Below are positions 38,341 to 50,999 of a stretch of DNA of 64,000 nucleotides, piece by piece. Origin of the DNA: Lojkania enalia. Lineage: Eukaryota; Ascomycota; Dothideomycetes; Pleosporales. The notes below the pieces were generated by a model that saw only the letters and a list, made by a program, of their open reading frames with translations, made no database searches and was not told the origin of the DNA. The position numbers were made by a program, and so were the translations under genes. Every line of letters starts with the position of its first letter. The first letter of the stretch is position 1. The DNA is taken from positions 1-64,000 of the forward strand of contig ML986705.1 of the NCBI GenBank assembly GCA_010094045.1, read 5' to 3'.

Positions 38341-38758
38341 TGCTTTCTCCCTACTGCAGTCTCCCACTCTCAACCAGGCAGTATACATCTCTTTTCTGGA
38401 TTTATTAGAGCGAGTTCTGGGGATTCATAAGTAGGGTATTGGCCGGCGGACGGGATTTTTATTCCGACTGCGAGTGGATATTGTGTTTGAGTTTTCGTGC
38501 ATGTATGCCCGCCCGATTTGAGACGCCAACGTTGTACATTTAGTCTAGAGCAATGTAGTGTCTGCATATATCTGATTCTTGTCATCGTCATGATCAAACT
38601 CAGGACTAAGTTCCTCGGGACCCATGGGCGTGGGAGTAGGGTGGTCCGAGCGCCGAATTTTCGAGTCCAGATTCCCCGCAACAACCTCCGTCGCATTCGC
38701 AATTTGCGTTTAGACTTGTTTACAATTACGTTCCTGGCACGTTTTACTGATACCCGGA

Positions 38759-39793
38759 ATGTCGAAGAACAAAACGAAGCGCGCCCGCCGCGAAGCTAAG
38801 CGCGAAGAATCCCGCAAAACCGCCGCGCTCCAGCGCAAATCGAAATCCAAACTCAACCCTCCACCTAAGAAGCAGAAGCAGAAGCGGCAGCGGGAACACA
38901 ATGCCAATACCTTTACCCCAGACCCGCAAGACAATTATCAGAGCTCCAAGAAAAGGGAGATCCCCTTCGGGGTGTATGATAATATATTACTAGTTGGAGA
39001 GGGCGACTTTAGCTTCGCCCGGAGTCTCGTCATCGAGCACGGGTGCGCGAACGTAACCGCGACATCGTACGATGACGAGGACACAGTGCGGGAGAAGTAT
39101 GTCCTCTCATTCTACGAGCTCGCCTCTTTATTAAAAAGAAAAACCCCGCTAACTCTCTTCTCATGCAGATACCCGACCTTCGAAACCATACGCCAGGACC
39201 TCCGCTCCCTAACACCCCCAGCGCCCATCCACCACTCCATCGACGCTAGAAACTTACACACCTACAAAAACCTGCGCAGAAATGGGGAGGGGGATACCGG
39301 GTGGGACACAATAGCCTTCATGTTCCCACACACCGGCGGTCTGTCCACAGACGTGAACAGACAGGTTCGCGCCAACCAAGCGCTACTAGTCGATTTTTTC
39401 GCCTCTTGTCTGCACGACGCAAACCCGAATCCCGCCCCTAATCCCAGTCCCAGAAAACAGATGAATGCAACACAAAACCTAAAACCAAGGAAGACCGCGA
39501 TCCTCAAACCTGGCGGCCGCATCCTTGTAACCCTCTTCACGAACCCGCCTTACACGCTCTGGAACATTCGCGACCTGGCCCGCCACACGGGGCTCGTGGT
39601 GCGGGAGAGCTTCAAGTTCGATTTTGCGGATTATCCAGGGTACGCGCATGTGCGGACACTAGGGACGCTCGAGGGGGGAGGTGGGTGGAAGGGCGAGGAG
39701 AGGGAGGCGAGGATGTACTTGTTTGAGAAGAGGGGCGGGGAGGAAGCGAGGGGGAAGAAGAGGGGGAGGGAGAGCGAGAGTGATGAGGATTGA
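38759..39793 (+). CDS. BMT5-like 25S rRNA (uridine-N3) methyltransferase (DUF2431 fold)
   Basis: Nucleolar methyltransferase with a Rossmann fold. The N-terminus is highly basic (KNKTKRARREAKREESRK) as in nucleolar proteins. The SAM-binding start is NILLVGEGDFSFARSL, followed by TSYDDEDTVREKYP, DTIAFMFPHTGG, NQALLVDFF, GGRILVTLFTNPPYTLWNI and a C-terminal YLFEK. The whole span is one open frame, but 39097-39168 has perfect intron borders (GTATGT..GCTAAC..CATGCAG), is 72 bp with no stop, and its removal joins VREK directly to YPTFETI as the fold expects. The spliced product is 320 residues. The gene ends 166 bp from the convergent FYV10 gene. Confidence 0.9.
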   Translation: MSKNKTKRARREAKREESRKTAALQRKSKSKLNPPPKKQKQKRQREHNANTFTPDPQDNYQSSKKREIPFGVYDNILLVGEGDFSFARSLVIEHGCANVTATSYDDEDTVREKYVLSFYELASLLKRKTPLTLFSCRYPTFETIRQDLRSLTPPAPIHHSIDARNLHTYKNLRRNGEGDTGWDTIAFMFPHTGGLSTDVNRQVRANQALLVDFFASCLHDANPNPAPNPSPRKQMNATQNLKPRKTAILKPGGRILVTLFTNPPYTLWNIRDLARHTGLVVRESFKFDFADYPGYAHVRTLGTLEGGGGWKGEEREARMYLFEKRGGEEARGKKRGRESESDED

Positions 39794-39959
39794 CAGGAGA
39801 TGTGAGATGGACTGGATTGAAATCGATTAGATCGGAGCTGAATCCACACAACTACCACCCGATCCAATCTGATATAAAATACACCACCTACCAAGAAAAT
39901 CCAGAGCCGGGATAACCCACCCATACACCTCGCTATGCCAACGAGCAATAGGAGATGAT

Positions 39960-41350
39960 CTACATAATAAACACCTTTCTGACATCGCTCTCTCTCCACT
40001 TCTCGCCTGCCGCGCCCCCAACCGGATCTCGAACCCACCCCTTCTCCGTCCCTACCTTCTCATTGTAGCTCTGCAGCCTCTCTGATCCGTATATGCGTCC
40101 GTTTGGTAGCACTACCGGATCGTTTTCGACATTGCTCTTGGTGTGGTGGGCGTATGGGACGTTGCGAGCGAGCTCGTTAAGCTCTGTGGAGCAGATGGGA
40201 CAGACGCTCTTGGAGCTGGTGTTTGCTTGGCCGGAGGCAGACGTGTAGGCGGAGTGGCAGGAAGGCGTTTTGAGGGCGGAGAGGCCGGCGGAGAGGGCGA
40301 TGTGGAGAAGAGGGCGGGGCGGGAGTGAGTAGAGAGTGTGGTGGGTAGAGAGAAAGAGGGTGGCTAGATGGTCCCATTGGGACGGCGAATAGAGAGACTA
40401 TAAACATTAGCAAAAGCCGCATAAGTAGCTTCATTCCTACATTTTGAACAAGTGTCAAAGGGGGAAGGAAAGAGGGAAAACTCACAGCATACGGCTCCAC
40501 ACCATCCCAAGGCCTATACGCTAGCAACCCCGCCGCCTTTCCCAGCAACTCAAAATCCCCACTTCCGCTTAAATACTTCTTCGCATGGTTCCTAGCCTCT
40601 GCAAGCTTCTGCCCATCGCCCCCATCCACCTCATGCCCCGCCCTCACTAATTCAATATACTGCTGCAGCCTCAACTCAAACTCCAACGAGCTGCCCACCT
40701 TCTTGAGGCCCTGACCATGCGCCGCACACCACGCCAGCGCTTCATTAGTCCGTCTCCCCTCCCTCAACGACCTTTCAATCTTCTGGCACGCGACGAAAGC
40801 GTCCACATCCACTAACTCCTCAATCCCCTTCTCGGCCGCGAGATGCGCCGCGGACTCCGAATACCCACTCCGCAACAAATAATCGACAAGTAGCCTCGCT
40901 AACCTCACCCGACTCCACTCTTCATACCGCACATCCTCCAGCCCCTGCACTTCGAATAGTTCCTGTAGATGCGCAATCCGCGCCTTGCTGCTTTTATTAA
41001 TCTTGTTCTCGTCGTCGTGCAGGACCTCCAGCTTGCGCTTTAAGCCCTGCATCTTTGCAATCATGGCATCGAGTGCGTCGAGCGTGGCGGTCGGGGCCGA
41101 TGTTTTCGTTGCGGAGGCGGTGGTGGTTTGGAGGGTGGCGAGGAGATCTTTGGTGTCGCGGTCTAGGTAGCGTTGTGCGTTTTTGAAGGTGCGGCGAGAG
41201 AGCTCATAGGGGAGGCGGAGGAGCGGCTGGTCCTGAAAAATACATATATTAGCTTCTGAATGCTCTTCCTCAATCGTAGTAATGATGCGGCGTTCGTACG
41301 AGGAGGAGGTGCGATTCCGCATTTAGCTTGGGCGTCGTGATTTCCGCCAT
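39960..41350 (-). CDS. FYV10: GID/CTLH E3 ligase subunit Fyv10/Gid9 (MAEA type)
   Basis: RING-type subunit of the GID complex, which ubiquitinates gluconeogenic enzymes when glucose returns. Exons 41350-41300, 41232-40486 and 40397-39960 give 411 residues. The start MAEITTPKLNAESHLLL sits in a 51-bp first exon. LisH and CTLH regions follow (RLARLLVDYLLRSGYSESAA, then CQKIERSLREGRRTNEALAW), then the CRA region (LEFELRLQQYIELVRAG). The last exon holds the degenerate GID RING: SVCPICSTELNELA (Cys about 332 and 335) and DPVVLPNGRIYG. The GID RING lacks several canonical zinc ligands in the whole family, so this is not damage. Confidence 0.93.
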
Positions 41351-42022
41351 GGTGGGGAAAATCCTGCTTCTGGGTTACGGATGATGGGGCTCCAGCTGTA
41401 TGGCATCCACAGCAGGCTAGAAACAAGTGTAGCCGTGTGAAAAGTGTTCTGGGTGTGGAAGAATGGTGACGAGAGTCGACTGACGTTGAGGGTCTGCCCT
41501 GTTCGGTCCTCGCGGGGTCGTAGCAGGTTCACAGCTCGCGCTACGGCACGTGCTGCGCTTGTCGGCGACAGGGCTCTATACAACGTATACAACCGCTCAA
41601 GCCGTAATTGTCACTTTGCAGCCTTGTAAGTCATTTCTGGTATATACAAAAACTCACGACGCGGCCTTACATGGATTATACCTAGAAGGTTCCTTTCCAA
41701 TACAGCAGACACGCTTTGCACACTCTGCACTCACTTTAAACGAAACAACTAAAAAATCCATAGCTCATTCTATGCTATATCATTTTGGTCATAAAAACAC
41801 ATCTATCAACTCCTCTAAACCACAATGCATTATGAAGCGCAGAATCCAGATGCCTCTACATATGCAGAAAGACTCTGAAGCAGGTCCGGAGGAGCTGCGA
41901 GGCAGACCGGCGGAAATATCCTACGCTCCGCGGCGAGGCCTCTCCTCTTTTTTTTTTTGATTCGTTCATGCTGAACGCCCAACTCGGGAAATGTGTGCAA
42001 TTTCTATATCCCAGCGATCCGT

Positions 42023-43998
42023 TTAGACCGCACCAGCAGTGATCATCTTCTTGCGGAGATGGTTCTTGTACTCCCCAATCGTGCCGTCCCAGCGTCGTAC
42101 AGTCTTGTTCTCGCAGACCATGATGTCCTTGGCAATCTTGTCGAGCAATCTGATAGAGCGTTAGCAACCAATTTCCTAGATAAAGAAGATGAGGGAAAGC
42201 TTACCTAAAGTCGTGAGATACGACAACGACACCACCGGAGAAGGCGTTGATAGCATCAGCCAAACTGTCAATCGTCGGGATGTCCAAGCCGTTCGTCGGT
42301 TCGTCAAGGAGCAACATGTTCGGGCTCTCGATGGCCAACAGCGCAAACACAATCCTGCTCTTCTGACCTTCGGATAGGGTCGCCATCTTGGCGGTCTGGC
42401 CTTCACCAGTCAGCCCGTATCGACCAAGCTGCTGTCTCCAGTACTGATAATCCTGGCTTATGCTGCTGAACTTGTCGCGGACAAAGTCGAGGGCCGACTT
42501 GGTGAGATCGAGCTGCTCAGCCGAGTGCTGACTGTACATGCCAAGTTTCAAGTGGGTGTGACGAGAGACACTTCCTCCGGTGGGGGACAGCTTCCCGGTG
42601 AAGATACGGAGCAGCGTCGATTTTCCGACACCGTTGGGGCCTACAAGCGCGGTTCGAGAGTCCATGTCAACACCAAAGTCCAAGTTCTCGTATAGGTTGT
42701 CTTTTGGATCTCCGGAATAAGAGAAGGTAACATTATCGAGAGAAAGAACGGGAGGGGGCAGTTTCTCAACATCGGCGAAGCGGAAAGTGAAGACTCGATC
42801 TTGGATAACGGGCTGAATGAAACCGTCTGCCTCCATCTTGTCCAAGATCTTTTGCCTGGACTTGGCCTGTCGGACTAAGTTGGCATAGGTACCTGCGGAT
42901 GCAATGAACTTCTTGATGTGCTTGATTTCCTCTTGTTGCTTTTCATAGGCTTTCTGTTGGTTGATCTCCTGTTCCGTCCTAGTCTTGATGTAGGAGTCAT
43001 AGTTACCACCATAGTACATAAGCTGCTTCTGTCGCATATCGATCATGTTTGTGCAGACGCCGTTCAAGAAATCCATAGAGTGCGAGACGAGGATTAAGGT
43101 ACGATCCCATTTCTTGAGGTATTCTTCTAACCACACGCAGGCCTCCAAATCTAAGTGAGCAGTCGGGTCATCGAGTAAGAGGAGCGAAGGCTTGACGAAG
43201 AGGGCCTTGCCAAGGGCGACGCGCATTCGCCAGCCGCCGGACATGTCCTTTGTCTTCTTATTGATGGTGATCTTGTTGAAACCGAGACCGGTAAGGATGA
43301 GGGATGCGCGGGTGTGGAAGGTAGAGGGATCCATGCTATCTTGTCGCTATGGAATGTTAGTAACTTCAAAGAAAGGATTTGTGAAGGACACATACCTCGT
43401 AGATCTCTTCGAGGCGGGGGTCATCAGGGCCGTTCTGTTCGATTATATCTTCAGCGAGCCTCTCCAGGCGGTTCAGCTCATTCTCGGCCTCCTTGACTAC
43501 CCACTCTAGGGCGCCCAGCTCGGAAGGAGGGGCGCCCTCGTTCAATAGGTAGATATCGACGTGGTCAGGGAAGGGGAACTCGCGCTTATCGATGGCCTTG
43601 AGTAGCGTGGACTTGCCACACCCGTTCTCGCCCAATAGGCCATATCGGCGGCCATAGTTGACTTCGAGGGTGGTATCGGTGAACAGGACGCGACCATGGA
43701 AAACGAGGGAGGCGGACGTGATCTTGACGTCGCGGCTGGCTTCGAGCGAGGCCAACACGCCGGTGGTGACGCGATCCGAGAGACCGTGCTTGTCTTCCTG
43801 CAGCGTAAGCTTCTTGACTTCGGCGGTGACTCCGACGTCGAGGTCCTCCTGGGGTTCGTCGTCGCCGTTGACGGACGAAGCCTTGGAGGCGTTTTTAGAT
43901 CCTGCGCGGGAGGAAACCTTGGAGGCGGCCGTCTTCTTGGGCTCCTTGCCCTCGGCGGCACGCTTGGCCTGGCGGGCGGCTTTAGATGCGGAAACCAT
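42023..43998 (-). CDS. ARB1: ABC-F ATPase Arb1 (ribosome biogenesis)
   Basis: Soluble twin-ABC ATPase required for 40S and 60S ribosome maturation. Exons 43998-43396, 43346-42205 and 42149-42023 give 623 residues. A Lys/Ala-rich N-terminal tail leads to NBD1 with Walker [10 protein letters not shown], signature MSGGWRMR and Walker [13 protein letters not shown]. An Asp stands there in place of the usual Glu-Pro context, which I believe is normal for Arb1 and not a defect. The charged linker contains [23 protein letters not shown]2 has GPNGVGKST, signature LSEGQKSR and [11 protein letters not shown]. The last exon ends [19 protein letters not shown]. There are no membrane spans. Confidence 0.95.
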
Positions 43999-44757
43999 GA
44001 TAGACTATGTTGTAGAAGGCGAAGTGTCGCGGGTGGTGCAGGAAGTGGAGGAAGAAGACGACGAAAATTCGGAGTGTGAGAATGTTGGCTCAACGTCAGG
44101 CTGCCCCGCTACCTTATCGATAGTCGAGTCTGACCGTAGCGCAGGATATAGGTGGGTAATCCTGCGTCGCTCGAGGGGGGAAAAAGGTGATATTCAAGAA
44201 GGTTGGTCCTGTGGCGAAGTGGTGGGCGGAACACTCAGGGACGAGATGTGAAAGGCTAAAAGAAAAAGTTGGTGTACCCAGGACAAGTCTTTGAATAACG
44301 GGGTCCTGGGTGTTGGGTCCGCCAGTTGGTGAATGCCCAAGCCGCAGTAATTTTCTTGGTCCGTGGTTGGGTGTGGCAAGGTCGGGAAGTAATAGCCAAT
44401 CACCGTCAATCACCGCCCCACGCAAGTCACCTGCCCTGCACCCTCGCAATCGTACACCGTGAATGCACGAACTATACATCAGCTCCATCAAAGTTAGACA
44501 GCAGCAGCACGATGAGACACGAATTGATCTTTATTGAATTCCAACTACAATACAAAACTCGCTTTTACAAAGCCACACCATGCTAATATCATACTGTCAG
44601 AAGCACGGCTCTACACCACTGCGCTACTGCAACCAAAAGGTACGAATGATCAATATCGCTGATCATGGGTGTAGAATAGTATATATACCCTTACACATAC
44701 TCGTAGTCCATCCCATCGCTAGCCAAACGCCATCCAAATGCAAACCTAACCCTCTCT
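43999..44757. other. Intergenic between ARB1 and the HPP gene
   Basis: Holds the ARB1 promoter and leader. A stretch at about 44590-44640 on the minus strand faintly resembles the D-arm half of a tRNA but has no proper T-arm, so it is not called. Confidence 0.4.
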
Positions 44758-45815
44758 TCAGGAAGCAAACAAGGAGGCCGAAGTCTCACTGCTCCTACTC
44801 TTCTCCTCGTTTTCTGCAGCCGTACCCTCGTTACTTGACCCTTCGCTCCTCTGCCTCAGCAACTCCTCTCCCTTCAACCTCTCCCTCAACATCTCCAAGA
44901 CCTGCACCTCCTCCGCATTCAAGCTCAACCCCTCCGGCACACGTACTTTAAAACTATCCGCCACAATCCTCTCCCCCTCTCCTATATCCCTTCGCTCACG
45001 CCTATCTACCCGCTCTTCAATATCTCCCCCTTCTCTCCTCTCTTCTCTCAATCCCTTAACATCTACCCCAGTCCACCAAAAAACGGGAAACTGCCTCTGA
45101 AAATTATTCACAACACACCCCACTACCACTAACAGGATGCTCCCCCATGCCACGAGCCCCACAAAAACCCATCCTAGTCGCACAACTCGTGGTTCCGTCG
45201 CTGCGAGAACGGCGCTCGCGCCGCCCGGCGGATGCACAGTGTTGGTGAGTAGCATGAGTGCGGAGGCCAGGCCGCACGCCAGCGCACCAGGGATCCAGAG
45301 ACTCTCGGGGCCAGAGTCGTGAGAGGCATTAAAGAGCTTGGCGATGCAGACGCCGACGAGGGCGGAGAGGGTGTGGCCCAATATCGCGTTGCGCGGCTGG
45401 CCGAGGGGGCTGCGGATGGAGTTGTATTCTAAGATCGCCGATGCACCCTAATACAATTAATCATTTCATTCACTCTTTAGTCGTTCTGACGTATTGTGGG
45501 AGAATGAGCTTGGGTTTGGATAGGGAGAAATATATAGCTTACAAAAGAAGCAATCAGCACAGGTGGATGCCTTGCCCGAATCCCCTCCGTCCCGCCAAAT
45601 ACCAATGCCACGACGGCCAGCCCCGCGAATGCGCCGACGAACGAGTACAGCGATGCAAGTACATTGCCCACATCGTCGCGCTGCTCGGATCTGTAGCCCA
45701 GGAAATGGGATATCGGGCGCGGGAGCCGGTGCAGCGGCGAGGCAGGCACGAAGCGGTTGATATGGGCATCGATGTCCAGGTTCCAGGTGCGCGGATTGAG
45801 ATTTGCGATCCTCAT
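44758..45815 (-). CDS. HPP-family integral membrane protein
   Basis: Exons 45815-45543 and 45447-44758 give 320 residues. N-terminal RLPRPISHFLGYR precedes the first membrane span. Further spans include VLASLYSFVGAFAGLAVVAL, VLIASF joined to GASAILEYNSIRSPLGQPRN, and LACGLASALMLLTNTVHPPG, which holds the HPP motif that names the family. The last span is VFVGLVAWGSILLVVVGCVV. The C-terminal 90 residues form a charged cytosolic tail (RREGGDIEERVDRRERRDI). Bacterial and plant members have been linked to nitrite transport; the fungal role is not known, so I name no substrate. Confidence 0.88.
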
Positions 45816-46850
45816 ATCCCCTTTTATATGTATCGACGAGATGAAATTGCACCTGTAATAGTGTACCATAGCATTCCCACCCACAACATCCCCTTAACAA
45901 AAAAACAATATCGAGTCAAAGTACATATCCAAAAACCACGCAAATACTCGCCTTACATATACTTCCGCACCACTATATTTCTACGTTCCATTCGCATTCG
46001 TCTGTACACCATCGCACAGTAACTCAAGAACCCCTCACCCCCCAATTTCTCTTACGAAATGCTTAGGTACGAACAACTACCAGAAACATACATCTCCTCG
46101 GGTTCCCCGGCTGCACGTCCGTAACACCTAGGTAGTATACATGTCCTCATGCATTTTTTTAAAATACATTTAATATACCGTGAATATGTCCGACAGGATC
46201 TGCACATGAGGTGGGCGCCAGGGCCGGCATGCAAGTCAAGCACGTGATCCGATCCGATCCGATCCAACGCAATCCGTCATTAAACCCGCTCTAAGTACGC
46301 TAACTAGGATTACATTGTTAGGATAAAATTGGGCCCGAGTGTATAGATCTAAGCTCTTTACATACCCCATGAATCCTAACATGTACCTACATCCACTGTC
46401 GTGGATCCAATCTGTTAGCGCCCGCACATATTCCAACCGCCTCATTCCCGATACATTCGTCATAGGTAACGAGTCCCCAAGAACCCATCTCATCCCCTTA
46501 AAACACGCAAAACACCATCCAACATAAAAACTACAATTCGATCCCTAATCTCAAAGCCCTTTTTTTGACCACATCATAGGCACATCCACTTCCATGATGC
46601 ATTTACCATACGATCGATACTAACCCAATCTGCAATCTCTCCTCTCTCGGTAGCTCTAGAACATGTCCATGCCCCCGCTATCCACATGCCCATATCCTCC
46701 CATCGTCTACCATCTTCCGCAGAAATACAAATCCGATAACCCTATCACAGACATGCCAGCCCAGTGCATCATTCCCATAGCTACCTTACCCTTTACTTAA
46801 CCACGCCCGCCACCCTTTGTACCGAGAATCCTTGGAAACAGGACCGCACA
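45816..46850. other. Intergenic, with a short GATCC tandem repeat
   Basis: No gene recognised. Four tandem copies of GATCC at 46246-46265 follow a CACGTG hexamer. Otherwise unremarkable, moderately AT-rich sequence. Confidence 0.5.
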
Positions 46851-49800
46851 CTAAGTGCCGCGGAACAAGAACTGTAAATCCTCTGGCGTTAACTTTTCCA
46901 TGGCCACCTTATCATTATTCACTGTGCCCGCAATCATATTCGCCTTCTTTTCCTGCAGCGCCACGATCCTGCTCTCCACACTATCCTCGATGCACAAGCG
47001 CGTGATGACGCACGGCCTACGCTGTCCAATACGGTGACAACGGTCTGCGGATTGCCATTCCGCTGCTGGATTCCACCACCTACATACATTAGTACTCTGA
47101 AAAACAGGTAAAGGGAGGAAAGGGGACTTACGGATCGACGATGAACACTCGGGATGCTTCGGTCAGATTGAGCGCGACACCGCCAGCCTTAAGCGACACA
47201 AGGAACACTTCGCAATCGGGGTTCGTCATGAAATGCTCAATGCTCTTCTGACGCTGGGCCGGTGTCATGGTGCCATCAAGCATAACCGTACTGAACCCCG
47301 CACGACGAAGGCGCCATTCAATGAGCTGCAACATGGAAGTAAACTGGCTGAAGACGATCGACTTAAGCGTCTGCTTCTTGCTGCGCAGCTTGTAGAGATC
47401 GTAGACTAGCATCTCAATCTTCGTCGACGACGTCCAATTCTCCATTTTGATGCGATTTATGATGGACGTCTTCTTCACCTGGTCTTCGTCTTGCTCCAGT
47501 TCTGGCTGCTCAAAGTCGATGGAGAGGCCAATGTGGCAGCGAGGGCAATCAGCATCGGTGCCGGACGCCTCACACGTCTCCATGAAGTCTTTGACGCAAG
47601 CACGACAGAACTCGTGGCGGCACTGAGACCGAACGGCATCTTCGGCGGGCTCATCGCAGATGTTGCACACATAGACATTCTGGCTGCCTTCGCCTGCACT
47701 TTTCTTCAGGAGTAGGTCTGGGTGATTGGCGATTTGACGCATCTGCATGATAAGACCGAAGATGTTCGCATAGTTGTTGAGCATTACGCCCTGCGCAACA
47801 TACGTGTCGAACTTGCGACCGGTATTTGTCATAATTGAAGACGAGAAGTCACGCTCAATGGCACTGAAGAATTCATTGTGAATAACAATATCCTTCATCG
47901 GCAATTCCTTCCACATGTTAAGCAAGCGAATTTTGCGTTCAAAGTCTCAACTTACCATCGCATTCGTATGATCACGCTTCATACGGCGAAGCATGATACG
48001 AGCAGTAATCATGTGCAACTTAGCTAGCGCAGCCTCGCGTGCATCAGGATCATCGCCGATGATCGGGTTAAGTAATTCCTGGTTGAAAACGGAAATATGC
48101 TCAGATGCTCCGTGGTGGCACACTGTGCACATATGATCCTCATCAACCGTCCAATGGAGCTGCTCGCATTTGCATGATCGGCAGAAGTAATCTGCAAACG
48201 GTCGGACTTCAAGGAACCGCAGCAGCGAGAAGAACTCTCCAATACGGTTTTGAACAGGTGTTCCAGACAAGCACCACTTGTACGTGCCTTTCAAAGCGAA
48301 GCATGCCTTAGCCACACCAGTGACTCGAGACTTGATGCTATGTGCTTCGTCGAGAATAAGGCGATGATACTTGATCGCATGAAGGGCGGATGCCTCTTTG
48401 ATGATGTTCTCGCCACGAGTCCATCCCTTGGTTTCCTTGCGATGAAGAGACTCCAAGCTATTGTACGAGACCATAATAACATCGAACTTCTTCAGGTCAT
48501 TTACAGTCATCGTCTTACACTTGGCGTTGGTGCTGTGATATACCAAAACCTTGAGCTTGCCGTCGGTATACTCGCCGATCTCATTAGACCATTGCATGAG
48601 AGCGACAGGGGGAACAACGACAAGTGTTGGCTCCTTGGCTGGGTAGTCCGACATGATTAATGAGACAGCTTGGATGGTCTTGCCCATGCCTAAGAACGCG
48701 TCAATTAAGCCCAATGTGGATTTGTGCTGGAATGCCTACCCATCTCATCTCCAAGCAATCCACCCTTATACTCAGTCTTCTCCTGCCTCATCATCCAACT
48801 CAGCCCCTCGAGTTGAAATGGTTTCAAGCGACGCGTGATCGACTGTGGCTGCTCTGCTCCTTGCACTTCCAGCACTGGAACAGCCGCGAGGTCGTCCCAC
48901 ATAGTAAGCAACTTCGGGTGATTCTCCTCGGCTCGCTCACGGTTCATGGCCTTCTTGCGCTCCCATCGGTCTTCGATATGCTGCCATCTCCGTAGGCGTC
49001 TACTACGCTCTTTCTTCTCTGCGGCACTTAAATTCTTTGGCTTCTTCTTCCCAGGCTTGGCTACCGGGCGACTGTACTTCTTTGACCCTTTAACTGCCAT
49101 TATGAGTGGCTCTTCATTCTCACTATCGCTCGGGAGGGTAAGATTGAGGTAGTCGATGTCGACCTCATCATCCAGTACTACACTCTCATCTTCAAGCTTA
49201 AACTCATCTTCTTCATCTGTGCCCGCGACCGTTAAGTCTTCCTCATCAGTTGAATCAAGTAAATATTTTGTGGCAGAACGAGATGAGCGGCTAGACTTTG
49301 CCGGAGGTTCTATGGCTTTTGCCTTACCTTTACCTTTGCCGGCATAAGCTGGCATTGCCACTTCCAGGAAATTGTAGTCGGTAGAGTCTTCAAATGTGGG
49401 CTTAAAGCGCTTGTTGTCAAACTTTTCGTACTCCGCTTTCTGCAGTTCTCTCGCGAGCTGTGCATCGGGAGACATGTCCACCTCATCTTCGTCGTCTTCA
49501 CCGGAACCGGCAATAACGGTATGAGTACGCTTTCGAGACGATGTAGCCGGACAGCTCATGTTCATATCGTTGCTAAGGGCACTCTTGCGGGTCGACCTAG
49601 TGCTGCGATGAATCGAGGTGGCAGGTGTGGCCGAGATGCTGGTGCCGGGTGTCTCGTAGTCGGAATTGTCGAGCGAAAGTGAGCCGACGGAGCTCTCTTG
49701 GTCGATCAAGAAGCCACTGGCGATCGGCAACTTCGATCGGGTTACCGGAGTCTTCTTCTGGTCCATGGTAGGTATGGAAACCGATTTCAGCAGCCTCCGA

Positions 49801-50107
49801 CTCCGGGTGGATGGTTTTGATTGGGTGCCGCCTTTTAGTGCGGCTTCTTCTGTGTCGGAGGAGTTGGGAATGAATGTGCGAGACGATCGTGTGCGCCTAT
49901 TGCTGGAGCGAGGCTTTGGAGGAGGCGTCGCTTTCACTGCGTCTGGTGCAGCTTTGCCGGATTAGCTTGTCGTTCACCGGAGTAGATCATCTCAAATAGT
50001 CAGACGACATTCCGACTAAGATTCGTACCTGCATCAAGAGCTGGTGAAGCTGCTTCCTCGATCAGTGCTGCTTTTGCGCTGCGGGTTGAGCGCCGGCCTC
50101 GCGCCAT
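46851..50107 (-). CDS. RAD16: Nucleotide excision repair ATPase/E3 Rad16 (SNF2 + RING)
   Basis: Rad16 acts with Rad7 in global-genome repair of the untranscribed strand. Exons 50107-50029, 49951-48740, 48689-47956, 47907-47132 and 47079-46851 give 1009 residues. A long acidic, Ser-rich N-terminal region precedes the SNF2 ATPase. Walker A (DEMGMGKT) is formed across the exon 2/3 junction, followed by the DEAH box ([11 protein letters not shown]). A zinc insertion [18 protein letters not shown] is typical of Rad16. The C3HC4 RING is [29 protein letters not shown]. The helicase C lobe shows [34 protein letters not shown] and DRCHRIGQ. The C-terminus [13 protein letters not shown] also fits. Without the splicing at 48689-48740 a spurious stop appears. 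Complete and intact. Confidence 0.96.
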
Positions 50108-50999
50108 TATGCCGAGTAATCGCGGGGCTGAAGGGTAGATGCGAGGCGCAACCCAACTAGTAGAGCACAGCAAAAAAAGATGGTAGACAATTGCCACCCG
50201 GTGAATGTAGAGGACTGAAAACAAGGAGGAGACCCTTAGGGAGGGGTGAAAAGAAACAATGAACTAGCCTCCGATGTATAATCAAGCGTGGGACAAATCG
50301 AGCTCAACCCCTGACCTCGCGTCCCAATTGATTCGCTCGCGACGCGCTCTCACGCTCTCCGGTGGCAAACCCTTTAGTGAAAAGGGCCAAGAAAAGGGTG
50401 CAAAGCGAATCCTTTGTGCGGAACAGCAAAGAGAGTGTTAGGATCACGCAGAGACTGGGGTTCCCTCTGAAGTTTCGCAAGGGAAGCGCGCGGGGTCACC
50501 AGGCAACCACGCTTTCACGTGACCACTTTAGATAAGGAAAATGCCCTCGGACTCGGACTTCCTGTGGCATCTGCCTACACTGACATCGTATAAGTTGCAT
50601 CACATGACCACCAATCTTTTTCTACATCCACTCTGATGCATTATGTTCATTTCATCGCCCTATTATCAAGTGTTTGTATCTATCAAATTGCGGACAGGGG
50701 AAGACCCCATTCAACTAACCGCGGAACTACTAGATGTTGGGATCAACAAAACGTATTCTCACAATTCTGTGCGCTCATTCCCGTACCATCGCCCATGGCT
50801 ATTATTCTAGGATAATTCTATTCTAAATGCGCAGTAGGTCGCATTCTGATCAGAATAGTAAAAGCACCATAGGATTGCAGCCTGCCCTGCCGCGTGTTTG
50901 ATTAGGAGATATTTGTAACGTAGAGCAACAGGCTAACCTTCTGGCCTAGTCCATAATACCGCTTATACGCTTACAATACTTAAACGCCGAAAACGGGAT
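50108..50999. promoter_or_regulatory. RAD16 upstream region
   Basis: Non-coding. It holds the RAD16 leader and promoter; no other gene or repeat recognised. Confidence 0.4.

Noticed and set aside
43658..44251. 197-codon plus-strand open frame overlapping the ARB1 5' end
   Set aside because: Shadow of the Lys/Ala-rich ARB1 N-terminus; no independent protein character.
44590..44640. tRNA-like sequence on the minus strand (TAGCGCAGTGGTGTAGAGCC resembles a D-arm)
   Set aside because: No matching T-arm, anticodon stem or acceptor pairing could be built around it.
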